DNA of 64,000 nucleotides from Pyxidicoccus caerfyrddinensis (GTDB lineage: Bacteria; Myxococcota; Myxococcia; Myxococcales; Myxococcaceae): the NCBI RefSeq assembly GCF_010894405.1, contig NZ_JAAIYA010000016.1:152854-216853 (forward strand), written 5' to 3'. The notes under the pieces were generated by a model. That model ran no database searches. It saw nothing but the letters and a program-made list of their open reading frames with translations, and was not told the origin of the DNA. The translations under genes and the position numbers were made by a program. Of the stretch, positions 18,049 through 26,661 are shown in pieces. The first letter of the stretch is position 1, and each line of letters starts with the position of its first letter.

Positions 18049-18097
18049 AGCAGGCGCGGCGCCCCGAGACCAGGCGCCGCGCCGCGGACTCTACCGC

Positions 18098-18703
18098 TCA
18101 GGGCGTGCCGAAGTCCTGCGTCCAGTAGTGCTTGTAGGTGCTCGTCGGCGCGTAGAAGTAGCCGATGCCGATGTGGCGCAGGCCGGCGTTCATGATGTTG
18201 TTGCAGTGGCCGGTGCTGGACATCCACCCGTTCACGACGGCGGCTGCGGTGGAGTAGCCGGCCGCGACGTTCTCCGCGGCGCTCCGGTACGTGTAGCCGG
18301 CCGAGGTGATTCGCTGCCACGGCGTGGTGCCGTCCGAGCCGGTGTGGCTCATGAAGTTGTTCGTCCCCATGTCGCGCGAGTGGTGGCGCGCCGCGCAGCG
18401 CAGCCGGGTGTCGAGCGTGAGCGCGGGCGCCGCCGGCTTCGCCACGCCGCCACAGGTGGCACCCGCGGCCCGGCGCTGGTTCACCAGGGTGAGCACCTGG
18501 GACTCCAGGCTGGCCCAGTTCGCATCCCACGTCGTCACGTCATCACAGTAGGCGAATGCGGAGACGGCATGGGACGGCTCGGAAGTCTCCACGGCGGGGA
18601 CGAGCGCGCCCTCGCCCGTCTCGGTGACGGGAGACTCGGGTGCACCGCAGCCGCCGAGGACGGCGGCACCCAGGAGAAACAGCGGAAGGGAGCGGGAGGC
18701 CAT
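18098..18703 (-). CDS. secreted CAP-domain (SCP-like) lipoprotein
   Basis: A 201-residue predicted lipoprotein with lipobox LGGC. Its CAP domain contains VLTLVNQRRAAGATCGG, CAARHHSRDMGTNNFMSHTGSDG and ENVAAGYSTAAAVVNGWMSSTGHCNNIMNAGLRHIGIGY. Conserved His and Glu residues of the CAP cavity (HSRDM, HTGSDG, ENVAAG, GHC) are present, and two cysteine pairs suggest disulfides. The start at 18703 places the signal peptide correctly; an in-frame ATG lies upstream at 18760. The function of bacterial CAP proteins is generally unknown. Confidence 0.88.
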   Translation of the reverse strand: MASRSLPLFLLGAAVLGGCGAPESPVTETGEGALVPAVETSEPSHAVSAFAYCDDVTTWDANWASLESQVLTLVNQRRAAGATCGGVAKPAAPALTLDTRLRCAARHHSRDMGTNNFMSHTGSDGTTPWQRITSAGYTYRSAAENVAAGYSTAAAVVNGWMSSTGHCNNIMNAGLRHIGIGYFYAPTSTYKHYWTQDFGTP

Positions 18704-18840
18704 GTCGGTTCCTTTGGTCAGAGGTGATGCGGCCCGCCTCGGGGGAAGCGGACCGCCCACGCATCCTGCCCGCTCTCCTCGCGGAGTCGAGGACGGGCCG
18801 GACTGGGGCCCGCATGCTCGGGTGTTTCCGTCAGCCCATC

Positions 18841-21063
18841 CTATTGCAGCAGCAATTCAATGGCCCCGAGCAGCTCCGAATCCCTGCCCGTGGCGAGGTC
18901 CTCCGCCGTGGGTGTCACCTCCACGTCCGGGACGATGCCCACGCCATGGAAGGTGGAGCGGTCCGGGAAGAGGACCTCGGTGCCGGTGGAGATGAAGCGG
19001 AAGGCCCCCGGCAGCACGAGCATGGTGACGTTGCCGTTGGTGCCCGCGCTGCGCTGGCCCACGACGCGCACGCGCTTCTGCGCGACGAGCATGATGGAGA
19101 AGTTCTCCGCCGCGGACACCGTGTGCGGGCCCACCAGCAGGACGATGGGGCCCGTGAAGGACGGCTCCGGCAGGGGCGGGTTGGCGTACTGGAGCTCATC
19201 GAAGTCGAGCTGGTCCGGGCCCGTCCAGCGCCTCGTGCGGAAGATGGCGGAGAACACGGTGTCCTGGAGCAGGTGCTGGGCAACCGCGGAGTGGTCGATG
19301 GCGGGATAGTCCCGCATGTCCAGCACCAGGCCGCGTGCGCCCGCCGCCTCCTTCAATTGGGTGCGGAAGTCCACGAGGCGGGTGAGCACCTCGCCCGCCA
19401 GGTTGATGTAGTAGACGGACGGCGCGCCCAGGTCCCCGAGGAAGCCCGCCGCCCGCCGCGAGCCCCAGGGGCCCAGCCCCGCGGCCGCATCGGCGGGGGC
19501 CCAGGGCTTCACCGTCTCCGTGCGCTCGCTGCCATCCACGGCCCGCAGTCCGAGCGTGAGCGGTTCACCCTGCTCGCCCAGCCTGCGCGTGGCGAGGTCG
19601 AAACGGTAGCCCTGCGTCGCGGCGGAGGTGCGCCCCAGCTCCTCGGCATACCAGTCGGCCGTGGACTGGCTCCCGATGCGCACCAGCGTGTCTCCCGGCC
19701 GCAGCTCCGGCACCAGCGAGCGGTGCACCACCGGCGCTCCGGCAACTTCTTCCATGAGCGCGGGCAGTATCCCGACGGCGGGCGGATTCGTGTCGATGAC
19801 GAAGCCATGCCCGTCCTGCAGGACGGCGCCAAGCCGGCGCAGCAGCAGGCGGATGCGCTCGCGGCTCACGGGCGCCGCGTCCACGGCGGCGAGCGTCTCC
19901 TCCAGCCGCGCGTCGAGGCTGTCCCCGACGACAGCGAAGTAGGGAAAGAAGCGCCGCATGGTGCCGTGGATGATGAGCAGGTCCGCGCGGGCGATGCCGG
20001 CGGACTGCTCTGGCGCGGGAGGGGTATGGAGTTGCGGGGTGCGTGGCACCATGCGCGCCCGGGCGGGAGTCACGCTTCGGTCCAGCGCGCCTGGCGTGCC
20101 TGCCGTGGGAAGCTCGCGCAGGCTGTCCGCCAGGGACGCTTGCAGCGTCCGGTCCGCGGGCAGCAGGTCCGGCAGCGGGCCCTCGGCGTCCGCGAGCTGC
20201 AGGAGGCGGATGGCGAGCCCCTGCGCGGCGCCGATGGGCACCCAGCGGGACTCCGCCACGGCAGTGGCCACGGGCACACCCTGGAGCCAGGCACGTCCCG
20301 AGGCGCGCAGGTCCACCGCGAAGCGCGCCGCCGTGGGAGGCAGGGCAGCACTCGTGAGCAGCGCCACCGGCAGCTCCGCCTGCCCCGAGGCGGCATACGG
20401 CGGAGAGGTCAACAGGGCCGTGGTGTTCGAGTAGATGTTCCGGGCGTTGAACTCGTCCGTCAGTCCCGCGTGGCGGCGGACGCGGTGGCTCACCCGCGCG
20501 ACGGGCCGGGTGCTGGCGGCGGCGATGGCGCGCGCGAGGGCCTCCTCCAGTCCCGGCGCTTCGGTCAGCCCCCGGAGGTCGATGGCCACGGCCCGTGTGC
20601 CCGGCGGCAGCGTCACCTCGCCCGTGCCCGGATGGATGACCGCGATGCCGCCTGCGTCCTCCACGCTCACGGCGGGCAGTGGCTGCGCGGCGGTGGCCTC
20701 CCGCGCGCACACGTCCTCGAGCGACTCGGCGTAGGTGCGGGCCGCGACATCCCAGTCGACGGTGGGGCCGTCCAGCGCCTTCGCGAGCGCGGCATCCAGC
20801 TCGAAGGCGTGACTGCCCGGACTGAAGAAGCGCACCAGGGCGTGAGCCGAGGACATCGCCAGGGCGGGGCTTCCGGAACCGGCGGGGCCCGGAGCCACGA
20901 GGGGGCACCAGTCGATGGCCACCGGCGGAGGCCCCGGCTCCGGCGCGGGGGCAGGGGGCTTCTCGTCATCCGTACAGGCCGACAGGAGGCAGGCCGCCAA
21001 GAGCAGCCACCCCATGCGCGGGGCGCTCCGGCCCCTTGTCATTTCAGGGTTGAGCAGGGTCAT
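18841..21063 (-). CDS. S41-family peptidase lipoprotein
   Basis: A 740-residue predicted lipoprotein with lipobox LLSAC and a Pro-rich linker. The N-terminal 350 residues form an unrecognised alpha/beta domain. A tricorn-type S41 fold follows, with the catalytic His in LQDGHGFV near 410 and the nucleophile Ser in GPHTVSAAENFSIML near 648. The serine is followed by Glu three residues on (SAAE), the tricorn pattern. The Lys found in CtpA-type S41 enzymes is replaced in VGQRSAGTNGN. The ATG at 21063 is chosen; a TTG at 21078 is in frame. Periplasmic or surface proteolysis is likely; the target is unknown. Confidence 0.82.
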   Translation of the reverse strand: MTLLNPEMTRGRSAPRMGWLLLAACLLSACTDDEKPPAPAPEPGPPPVAIDWCPLVAPGPAGSGSPALAMSSAHALVRFFSPGSHAFELDAALAKALDGPTVDWDVAARTYAESLEDVCAREATAAQPLPAVSVEDAGGIAVIHPGTGEVTLPPGTRAVAIDLRGLTEAPGLEEALARAIAAASTRPVARVSHRVRRHAGLTDEFNARNIYSNTTALLTSPPYAASGQAELPVALLTSAALPPTAARFAVDLRASGRAWLQGVPVATAVAESRWVPIGAAQGLAIRLLQLADAEGPLPDLLPADRTLQASLADSLRELPTAGTPGALDRSVTPARARMVPRTPQLHTPPAPEQSAGIARADLLIIHGTMRRFFPYFAVVGDSLDARLEETLAAVDAAPVSRERIRLLLRRLGAVLQDGHGFVIDTNPPAVGILPALMEEVAGAPVVHRSLVPELRPGDTLVRIGSQSTADWYAEELGRTSAATQGYRFDLATRRLGEQGEPLTLGLRAVDGSERTETVKPWAPADAAAGLGPWGSRRAAGFLGDLGAPSVYYINLAGEVLTRLVDFRTQLKEAAGARGLVLDMRDYPAIDHSAVAQHLLQDTVFSAIFRTRRWTGPDQLDFDELQYANPPLPEPSFTGPIVLLVGPHTVSAAENFSIMLVAQKRVRVVGQRSAGTNGNVTMLVLPGAFRFISTGTEVLFPDRSTFHGVGIVPDVEVTPTAEDLATGRDSELLGAIELLLQ

Positions 21064-21119
21064 GCACCCAGAACGCAAGCACGGGCGCGAAGTCTCGGCC
21101 AGGGGGCGGGAGACTGCGC

Positions 21120-21168
21120 GGGGCGCCAGCGCACGTCGGAGGGGGGAAGTCCGTCACGCTGGCGCCCC
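21120..21168 (-). terminator. 12-bp-stem hairpin after the aldehyde dehydrogenase operon
   Basis: GGGGCGCCAGCG (21120-21131) and CGCTGGCGCCCC (21157-21168) form a perfect 12-bp stem with a 25-nt loop, 15 bp beyond the DUF779 stop codon. There is no T-run, so it may act with Rho or protect the transcript 3' end. Confidence 0.55.
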
Positions 21169-21182
21169 GGTGCCGGCCGTGG

Positions 21183-21593
21183 CTACTCCGGCGGTCCCCG
21201 CCGGGGCGGCGGGGCGTGCTTCATGCGCTCGTACTCCTCATCGGTGAAGACGCGGCTGCGGGTGAGGAAGCGCACGCCCATCGGGGCCTCCAGGCTGAAG
21301 CCCGCGCCCCGTCCCTTCACCACGTCCACGGTGAGGTGGGTGTGCTGCCAGTACTCGAACTGCGCGCCGCCGATGTAGACGGGGCAGCCCTCCACCTCGC
21401 CCAGGAAGACGTCGCGCTGGCCGATGCGGAACTCGCGTTGCGCGTAGCACATGGGGGCGCTGCCATCACAGCAGCCGCCCGACTGGTGGAACATCAATGG
21501 CCCGTGCGTGGCGCGCAACTCGCGGATGACGGCGGCGGCCTCGGGCGTCACAGCCACCCGGGCCACCTCCGCTTCCGGCTGCTCGGCAGCCAT
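21183..21593 (-). CDS. DUF779 protein, aldehyde-dehydrogenase accessory
   Basis: A 136-residue protein of the DUF779 family, which is almost always coded next to an aldehyde dehydrogenase. Recognisable segments are LMFHQSGGCCDGSAPMCY and QFEYWQHTHLTVDVVKGRG. The conserved Cys pair and the histidine pair (HTHLTVD) could bind metal. Its start codon shares one base with the stop of the dehydrogenase (TGATG), a classic coupling signal. The molecular role is not established in the family; it is probably a helper of the dehydrogenase. Confidence 0.9.
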   Translation of the reverse strand: MAAEQPEAEVARVAVTPEAAAVIRELRATHGPLMFHQSGGCCDGSAPMCYAQREFRIGQRDVFLGEVEGCPVYIGGAQFEYWQHTHLTVDVVKGRGAGFSLEAPMGVRFLTRSRVFTDEEYERMKHAPPPRRGPPE

Positions 21594-23113
21594 CAGAAGA
21601 AACCCAGGGCCTTGGGGCTGTAGCTCACCAGCAGGTTCTTCGTCTGCTGGTAGTGGTCCAGCATCTTCTTGTGGTTCTCGCGGCCGATGCCGGACTGCTT
21701 GTAGCCGCCGAAGGCCGCGTGCGCGGGGTACAGGTGGTAGCAGTTGGTCCAGACGCGACCGGCCTCGATGGTGCGCCCGGCGCGGTAGGCCTGGTTGATG
21801 TCACGCGTCCACACGCCCGCGCCCAGGCCGTACAGCGTCTCGTTGGCGATGCGCATGGCGTCGTCGAAGTCCTTGAACGTCGTGACGCTCACCACGGGGC
21901 CGAAGATCTCCTCCTGGAAGATGCGCATCCGGTTGGTGCCCTGGAACACCGTGGGCGACACGTAGTAGCCGTCCTTCAAGTCACCCGGCAGGTGCGCGCG
22001 CTCGCCGCCGGTGAGGACCTTGGCGCCCTCCTTCTTGCCGATGTCGATGTAGCCGAGAATCTTCTCCAGTTGGTCGCTGGAGGCCTGTGCGCCCAGCATC
22101 GTTTCGGTGTCCAGCGGGTTGCCCGGCTTGACGCGCTTGACGCGCTCCAGGGCGCGCTCGATGAACTGGCCGTAGATGCGCTCGTGCACCAGGGCGCGCG
22201 AGGGGCAGGTGCACACCTCGCCCTGGTTGAGGGCGAACATGGCGAAGCCCTCGAGCGCCTTGTCGAAGAAGTCGTCGTCATGGGCCATGACGTCTTCGAA
22301 GAAGATGTTCGGGCTCTTGCCGCCCAGCTCCAGCGTCACCGGGATGAGGTTCTCGCTGGCGTACTGGAGGATGAGCCGGCCGGTGGTCGTCTCGCCGGTG
22401 AAGGCCACCTTGGCTACGCGGTTGCTGCTGGCCAGGGGCTTGCCGGCCTCGATGCCGAAGCCGTTGACGATGTTGAGCACGCCGTCCGGGAGGAGGTCCT
22501 GGATGAGCTCGGTGAGGACGAGGATGCCGACGGGCGTCTGCTCCGCGGGCTTGAGCACCACGCAGTTGCCCGCCGCGAGCGCCGGGGCGAGCTTCCACGC
22601 CGCCATCAGGATGGGGAAGTTCCAGGGGATGATTTGCGCCACCACGCCGAGCGGCTCGTGGAAGTGGTAGGCGACGGTGTCGGCGTCCAGCTCGCCCGCG
22701 GAGCCTTCCTGGGCGCGGATGCAGCCGGCGAAGTAGCGGAAGTGGTCGATGGCCAGCGGCAGGTCGGCGGCGAGCGTCTCACGCACCGGCTTGCCGTTGT
22801 CCCAGGTCTCCGCCAGCGCGAGCAGCTCCAGGTTCTGCTCCAGGCGGTCGGCAATCTTGTTGAGGATGTTGGCGCGCGCGGTGGGCGAGGTGCGGCCCCA
22901 GGCGACGCGCGCGGCGTGGGCGGCGTCGAGCGCCTTGTCGACGTCCTCGGAGGTGGAGCGGGGCACCTCACAGAAGGGCTGGCCCGTGACAGGGCTGATG
23001 TTCTGGAAGTACTGACCGCGCGTGGGCTCGACCCAGCGTCCGCCGATGAAGTTCTGATAGCGGGACTTGAACTTCACCTTCGAGCCGGGCTGATTGGGGG
23101 CGGCGTAGATCAT
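21593..23113 (-). CDS. NAD-dependent aldehyde dehydrogenase (AldB/ExaC-type)
   Basis: A 506-residue aldehyde dehydrogenase that oxidises aldehydes such as acetaldehyde to the acid. The catalytic Cys lies in NQGEVCTCPSRAL near residue 300, the general-base Glu in LELGGKSPN near 267, and the NAD-binding segments IIPWNFPILMAAWKLAPAL and FTGETTTGR are present. The CTCPSRA motif is typical of the AldB/ExaC (acetaldehyde or lactaldehyde) branch. The start at 23113 has an AAGGAG ribosome site and gives MIYAAPNQPGSKVKFKSRYQ, the family N-terminus. It is expressed from a sigma-54 promoter at 23161-23176, and DUF779 is coupled downstream. Confidence 0.95.
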   Translation of the reverse strand: MIYAAPNQPGSKVKFKSRYQNFIGGRWVEPTRGQYFQNISPVTGQPFCEVPRSTSEDVDKALDAAHAARVAWGRTSPTARANILNKIADRLEQNLELLALAETWDNGKPVRETLAADLPLAIDHFRYFAGCIRAQEGSAGELDADTVAYHFHEPLGVVAQIIPWNFPILMAAWKLAPALAAGNCVVLKPAEQTPVGILVLTELIQDLLPDGVLNIVNGFGIEAGKPLASSNRVAKVAFTGETTTGRLILQYASENLIPVTLELGGKSPNIFFEDVMAHDDDFFDKALEGFAMFALNQGEVCTCPSRALVHERIYGQFIERALERVKRVKPGNPLDTETMLGAQASSDQLEKILGYIDIGKKEGAKVLTGGERAHLPGDLKDGYYVSPTVFQGTNRMRIFQEEIFGPVVSVTTFKDFDDAMRIANETLYGLGAGVWTRDINQAYRAGRTIEAGRVWTNCYHLYPAHAAFGGYKQSGIGRENHKKMLDHYQQTKNLLVSYSPKALGFF

Positions 23114-23160
23114 GACGCTCTCCTTCACGTGGGCTGCGGGTTGGGACGCCGCCGTCCCGG

Positions 23161-23176
23161 AGCAGCGCGCGTGCCA
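23161..23176 (-). promoter_or_regulatory. sigma-54 (RpoN) -24/-12 promoter of the aldehyde dehydrogenase
   Basis: The minus strand reads TGGCACGCGCGCTGCT. The GG and GC dinucleotides are separated by exactly 10 bp, and 15 of 16 bases fit the TGGCACG-N4-TTGCW consensus. Transcription would start near 23150, about 37 nt before the start codon. The neighbouring gene at 23368-25374 codes for a sigma-54 activator. Confidence 0.85.
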
Positions 23177-23218
23177 GCGGACACTTCTCCGACGTCGCGG
23201 CGCGTCGTGTCCCGCTCT

Positions 23219-23231
23219 GCAACACTGTTGC
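23219..23231. promoter_or_regulatory. palindrome, likely activator-binding (UAS) site
   Basis: GCAACACTGTTGC is a perfect 6-1-6 palindrome about 43-55 bp upstream of the -24 element. A second CGCAACACG core follows at 23251-23259. This is where an AcoR-type enhancer-binding protein would be expected to bind. Confidence 0.55.
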
Positions 23232-23367
23232 GGACACAGGTGACGCGGGACGCAACACGTGCGTCGCATGGGGGAGACAGGGTTGGAGCGCTGACCGTGC
23301 GCGTCACGGTGCGGATGCGAACCCCGGGCCGGAGCGTCACGCGAAGGGAGTCAGGCGGGCGCGGTGC

Positions 23368-25374
23368 TCACGGGCGGGGCGGCAGCACCAGCCCGAAGCG
23401 CTCCACCATCCGGTACAGCGTGCTGCGAGCAATGCCCAGCCGGCGCGCGGCCTGTGCCACGTTGCCGCCGCTGCGCGCGAGCGCTTCCTGGATGGCGTGG
23501 GCCTCCAATTCCCGGAGCGCGCGCGGGGCAGCTACATCGGCCGGCGGCGGTGCGGACTCCACCGGGCGAGGTGCGGCGGCGACACCAGACACCGGCCCTC
23601 TCCCGAGCTCGGGCGGCAGTGCATCCACGTCCAGCACTGGCGAGCCCGAGGCCCGCACCAGCGCTAGACGCAGCACCGTCTTCAGTTCACGCACGTTGCC
23701 GGGCCACGAGTGGGCCGCGAGCCGCGCGAGCGCGGCGGGTGACAGCGTGGGTCTCGCCTGGCCTGACGCCTCCGCCAGCCCGGCGAGGAGTGCCTGCGCC
23801 AGCTCGCCAAGGTCCGAGCGTTCCCGCAGTGGTGGGAGCCGCAGCATGACCCCCTGGAGGCGGTAGTAGAGGTCGGAGCGGAACGTGCCGGCCCGCACCG
23901 CCGCATCGAGGTCTCTGCACGTGGCGCCGATGAGCCGGAAGCGCGACTGTCGTACCCGGGACTCGCCCACGCGCGAATAGCTCCCGTCCTCCAGCACGCG
24001 CAGCAGCAGCACCTGGAGCGCCGGAGGCATCTCCGCGAGCTCGTCGAGGAACAGCGTGCCGCCATCCGCCGCCGCGAGCTTGCCGTCCGCGCCCCCCGAG
24101 CGCGCACCGGTGAAGGCGCCCGGAGCATGGCCGAACAGCTCGCTCTCCAGCAGCGCGGGAGAGAGCGCCCCGCAGTTGACGGCCACGAAGGGACCGGAGG
24201 CCACGGTGCTCGCGGAGTGCAGCGCCCGCGCGAGCAGTTCCTTCCCGGTGCCCGTCTCCGACAGCAGCAGCACCGGGAGCGCCGTCGGAGCGAAGCGCGC
24301 CGCCTCACGCAGCGTGGCGCTCAGGTGTGCGTCACTCCCCTTGAGCTCGGCCCACGGCCCGCTCCTGGGGGCCGGTGCGTCCACGGCCACGGACCGCGCG
24401 CGCGCCACCAGCGGCTCCAGTCTCACGAGCACCGCGAGCGTCGCGCCACCTCCGCCCTCGCCCACCGCCTCCGCGTGGACGCGCCAGGGTGTGCCGCGCT
24501 CGGAGGGCCGGACCTCCAGCGACTCTCCCCGCAGCGCCGCCGCCTTCAGCTCCGGCCACGACAGTCCCAGCACTCCGCCCGCGCCCGTGGACGCAGCGTC
24601 CCCGAGCAGCGCACGCGCCGCGCCGTTCGCATGGCGCACGCGCCCCGGGGGCTCGACGATGAGGACCGGGCCGTCCTCGCGCGCCAGCCGCGCCTCCAGC
24701 CCACCACGCGCCGCGGCGGCCACACGCGCCCAGGCCACCTCGCGCAGGCGTGCCTCGGCCGCGTACGCCATGCTCACCACCGCCACGAGCACGAGCGGGT
24801 CCGCCGCGCCGGCGGGCCCCGTGACGTCCAGCACGCACACCAATTCCCCGAAGGGGTCATGCACCGGGGCCGCGTAGCAGACGAGCCCATGGTGCCGATG
24901 CGCGTAGTGCGCGGGCCCCACCACGGCCACGGACGAAGCCTCCGCCAGCGCGGTGCCGATGGCGTTGGTGCCCCGCGACGTCTCATCCCAGCATGCGCCC
25001 TCGATGAGGCGCACCGCGTCCGCGTGGTCCCGGAAGTCCCCACCCGAGGTGCGGGTGGCGAGGATGACGCCATCCCGGTCCGCGAGCAGCGCCACGCGCC
25101 CCGAGGGCAGGGGCGCCGCCGCGAGCACCTCCATCATCCCTCCGAGCTCGTGCCACACCGGCTCCAGCCGCGCGCGCCGCTCGACGAGGGCCAGGTGCCC
25201 GACGCTGGGGCCCTCATCCGGAACGCCCGTGCTCGGAGCCCCCAGCATGCGCGCGCGGTGCCAGCGCGTGAGGAGAGGCTGCAGCTCCGGACGCGCTCCG
25301 GCATCCCGGTCGAGCGCGCCGACGAGGAACTGCTCCCAGAGGAACGGTGAGGCGCTGAGGGTGAGCGTACCCAC
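23368..25374 (-). CDS. AcoR-type sigma-54-dependent transcriptional activator
   Basis: A 668-residue enhancer-binding protein. The N-terminus has a GAF sensor (about 60-200, with ETSRGTNAIGTAL and HYAHRHHGLVCYAAPVHDP as in AcoR) and a PAS-like region (about 230-320). The central AAA+ domain has Walker A SETGTGKE, the sigma-54-contact loop GAFTGA, Walker B GGTLFLDEL and the R-finger region FRSDLYYRL. A Fis-type helix-turn-helix closes the protein (LARSGGNVAQAARRLGIARSTLYR). The start is GTG. The gene lies directly upstream of the RpoN promoter at 23161, so it probably activates the aldehyde dehydrogenase operon in response to an alcohol, aldehyde or acetoin-like signal. Confidence 0.92.
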   Translation of the reverse strand: MGTLTLSASPFLWEQFLVGALDRDAGARPELQPLLTRWHRARMLGAPSTGVPDEGPSVGHLALVERRARLEPVWHELGGMMEVLAAAPLPSGRVALLADRDGVILATRTSGGDFRDHADAVRLIEGACWDETSRGTNAIGTALAEASSVAVVGPAHYAHRHHGLVCYAAPVHDPFGELVCVLDVTGPAGAADPLVLVAVVSMAYAAEARLREVAWARVAAAARGGLEARLAREDGPVLIVEPPGRVRHANGAARALLGDAASTGAGGVLGLSWPELKAAALRGESLEVRPSERGTPWRVHAEAVGEGGGGATLAVLVRLEPLVARARSVAVDAPAPRSGPWAELKGSDAHLSATLREAARFAPTALPVLLLSETGTGKELLARALHSASTVASGPFVAVNCGALSPALLESELFGHAPGAFTGARSGGADGKLAAADGGTLFLDELAEMPPALQVLLLRVLEDGSYSRVGESRVRQSRFRLIGATCRDLDAAVRAGTFRSDLYYRLQGVMLRLPPLRERSDLGELAQALLAGLAEASGQARPTLSPAALARLAAHSWPGNVRELKTVLRLALVRASGSPVLDVDALPPELGRGPVSGVAAAPRPVESAPPPADVAAPRALRELEAHAIQEALARSGGNVAQAARRLGIARSTLYRMVERFGLVLPPRP

Positions 25375-25473
25375 GAGGTTGCATTATGCCGCCAGCCCTC
25401 GCGCTGACGGCAACCCGGGGGCCCACGAATCGTGGACTGTTCACTGACGCGGCGCGCCGTCCCGCGCAGTGGC

Positions 25474-26643
25474 TCACGGCTTCGCGGGCGGTGCCCAGAG
25501 GCGCTCGGGCGGCAGCTCCAGCACGGAGGCCGCGGACGCATGCAGCGACGCGGGCTCGAGCCGTCCCTCGCGCGCGGCCTTGCCCAGCCACTCCTGGATG
25601 GCTCCGCCGGTGCGCTCGAAGCCGTCGGCCTTGAGGAGTCCATAAAGCCCGGCGGCGAGCACGTGCATGCCGTCATCAGCGCGGCGCCAGCGCTCGCCCG
25701 CCGGGACGGCGACGCCGAGTCGCTCGGTGATGAGCTGCTCCAGCGCCTCAGCGGTGTCCTCGTCGAAGAGGCCTTCGAGCGTGGTGTAGCCGAAGCTCGG
25801 GTCATGGTCCGCGACGATGCGGGTGAGCAGCGGGTCGCGGTGCAGCACCTCCATGGCCGCGCGAATGGTGGGGTGCTTCGCGTCGAAGGGCGGGTGCAGG
25901 ATTTCGTGGGCCGCGTTCCGGATGACCAGCTCGTCCGGGTAGCTGAGGTGCGTGAGGAAGCGCTGGCCAATGACCTTGATGCCGTGCGGCTTGGAGAAGT
26001 GCAGCAGGTCGATGGTGATGTCCTCCTGCAGCGGGTGGCCCAGGAGCCGCTCCTGCTCGGCGATGACGTCGACTCCGGCCAGGCGCTGTCGCAGCGCCGC
26101 CGCGCGCTGCTCCGCGCTGTCACCGAGCACGTCCCGACGGAGCGAGGGGAAGCCCGAGGCCGCCATCGCTTCGAGCACGCGCGCCAGCGCGGGGCGGGCC
26201 GTGAGGAACCAGTCCCAGGCCTCGGGCTCCCAGTAGGGGCTGGCGCGGAAGCCGGGAAGCAGTTGCGCCTCGGCGCTCGCGAGCGAGCCGCGCAGGTCCT
26301 CCAGCGTCGCCGTGGGGCCGGCGGAGAACACCACGCAGAGGAACGGGCCCATCAGCCGGTTCTGCGCCTTCGAAGACTCCTTGAGCTGCTGGAGCGTGGT
26401 GACGGCGTCCGTGGAGAAGCCGGGAGTGAACCGGGCCAGCTCCTCGGCGTAGTAGCGCGTGTAGAAGGAATCCCCGGACAGGGGATTGAGGAAGCAGAGC
26501 GCATCCATGCCCTCGGAGCCGGCGACCTTCCAGCGAGTGCGGGGAGTGGCGGCGGCCGGGGCCCGAGTGCCTCCGGAAGCGCAGCCCAGCGTGGCGGCGA
26601 GGGGCAGGGTGAGCAGGGCGGAGAGACAATCGCGTCGGTTCAT
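25474..26643 (-). CDS. HExxH metallopeptidase-like lipoprotein
   Basis: A 389-residue predicted lipoprotein (twin-Arg-like MNRRDCL and lipobox TLGC, cysteine 21). A zinc-protease motif HEILH is present at residues 246-250, and a downstream glutamate at 290 or 295 (TTLEGLFDEDTAEAL) could be the third ligand of a gluzincin. The surrounding region is alpha-helical. I do not recognise the family, so peptidase activity is inferred from the motif. The ATG at 26643 has a GGAGG ribosome site, and the gene starts 18 bp after an AraC-type regulator on the same strand. Confidence 0.68.
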   Translation of the reverse strand: MNRRDCLSALLTLPLAATLGCASGGTRAPAAATPRTRWKVAGSEGMDALCFLNPLSGDSFYTRYYAEELARFTPGFSTDAVTTLQQLKESSKAQNRLMGPFLCVVFSAGPTATLEDLRGSLASAEAQLLPGFRASPYWEPEAWDWFLTARPALARVLEAMAASGFPSLRRDVLGDSAEQRAAALRQRLAGVDVIAEQERLLGHPLQEDITIDLLHFSKPHGIKVIGQRFLTHLSYPDELVIRNAAHEILHPPFDAKHPTIRAAMEVLHRDPLLTRIVADHDPSFGYTTLEGLFDEDTAEALEQLITERLGVAVPAGERWRRADDGMHVLAAGLYGLLKADGFERTGGAIQEWLGKAAREGRLEPASLHASAASVLELPPERLWAPPAKP

Positions 26644-26661
26644 GTCCTCCGTGTGTAGTCG

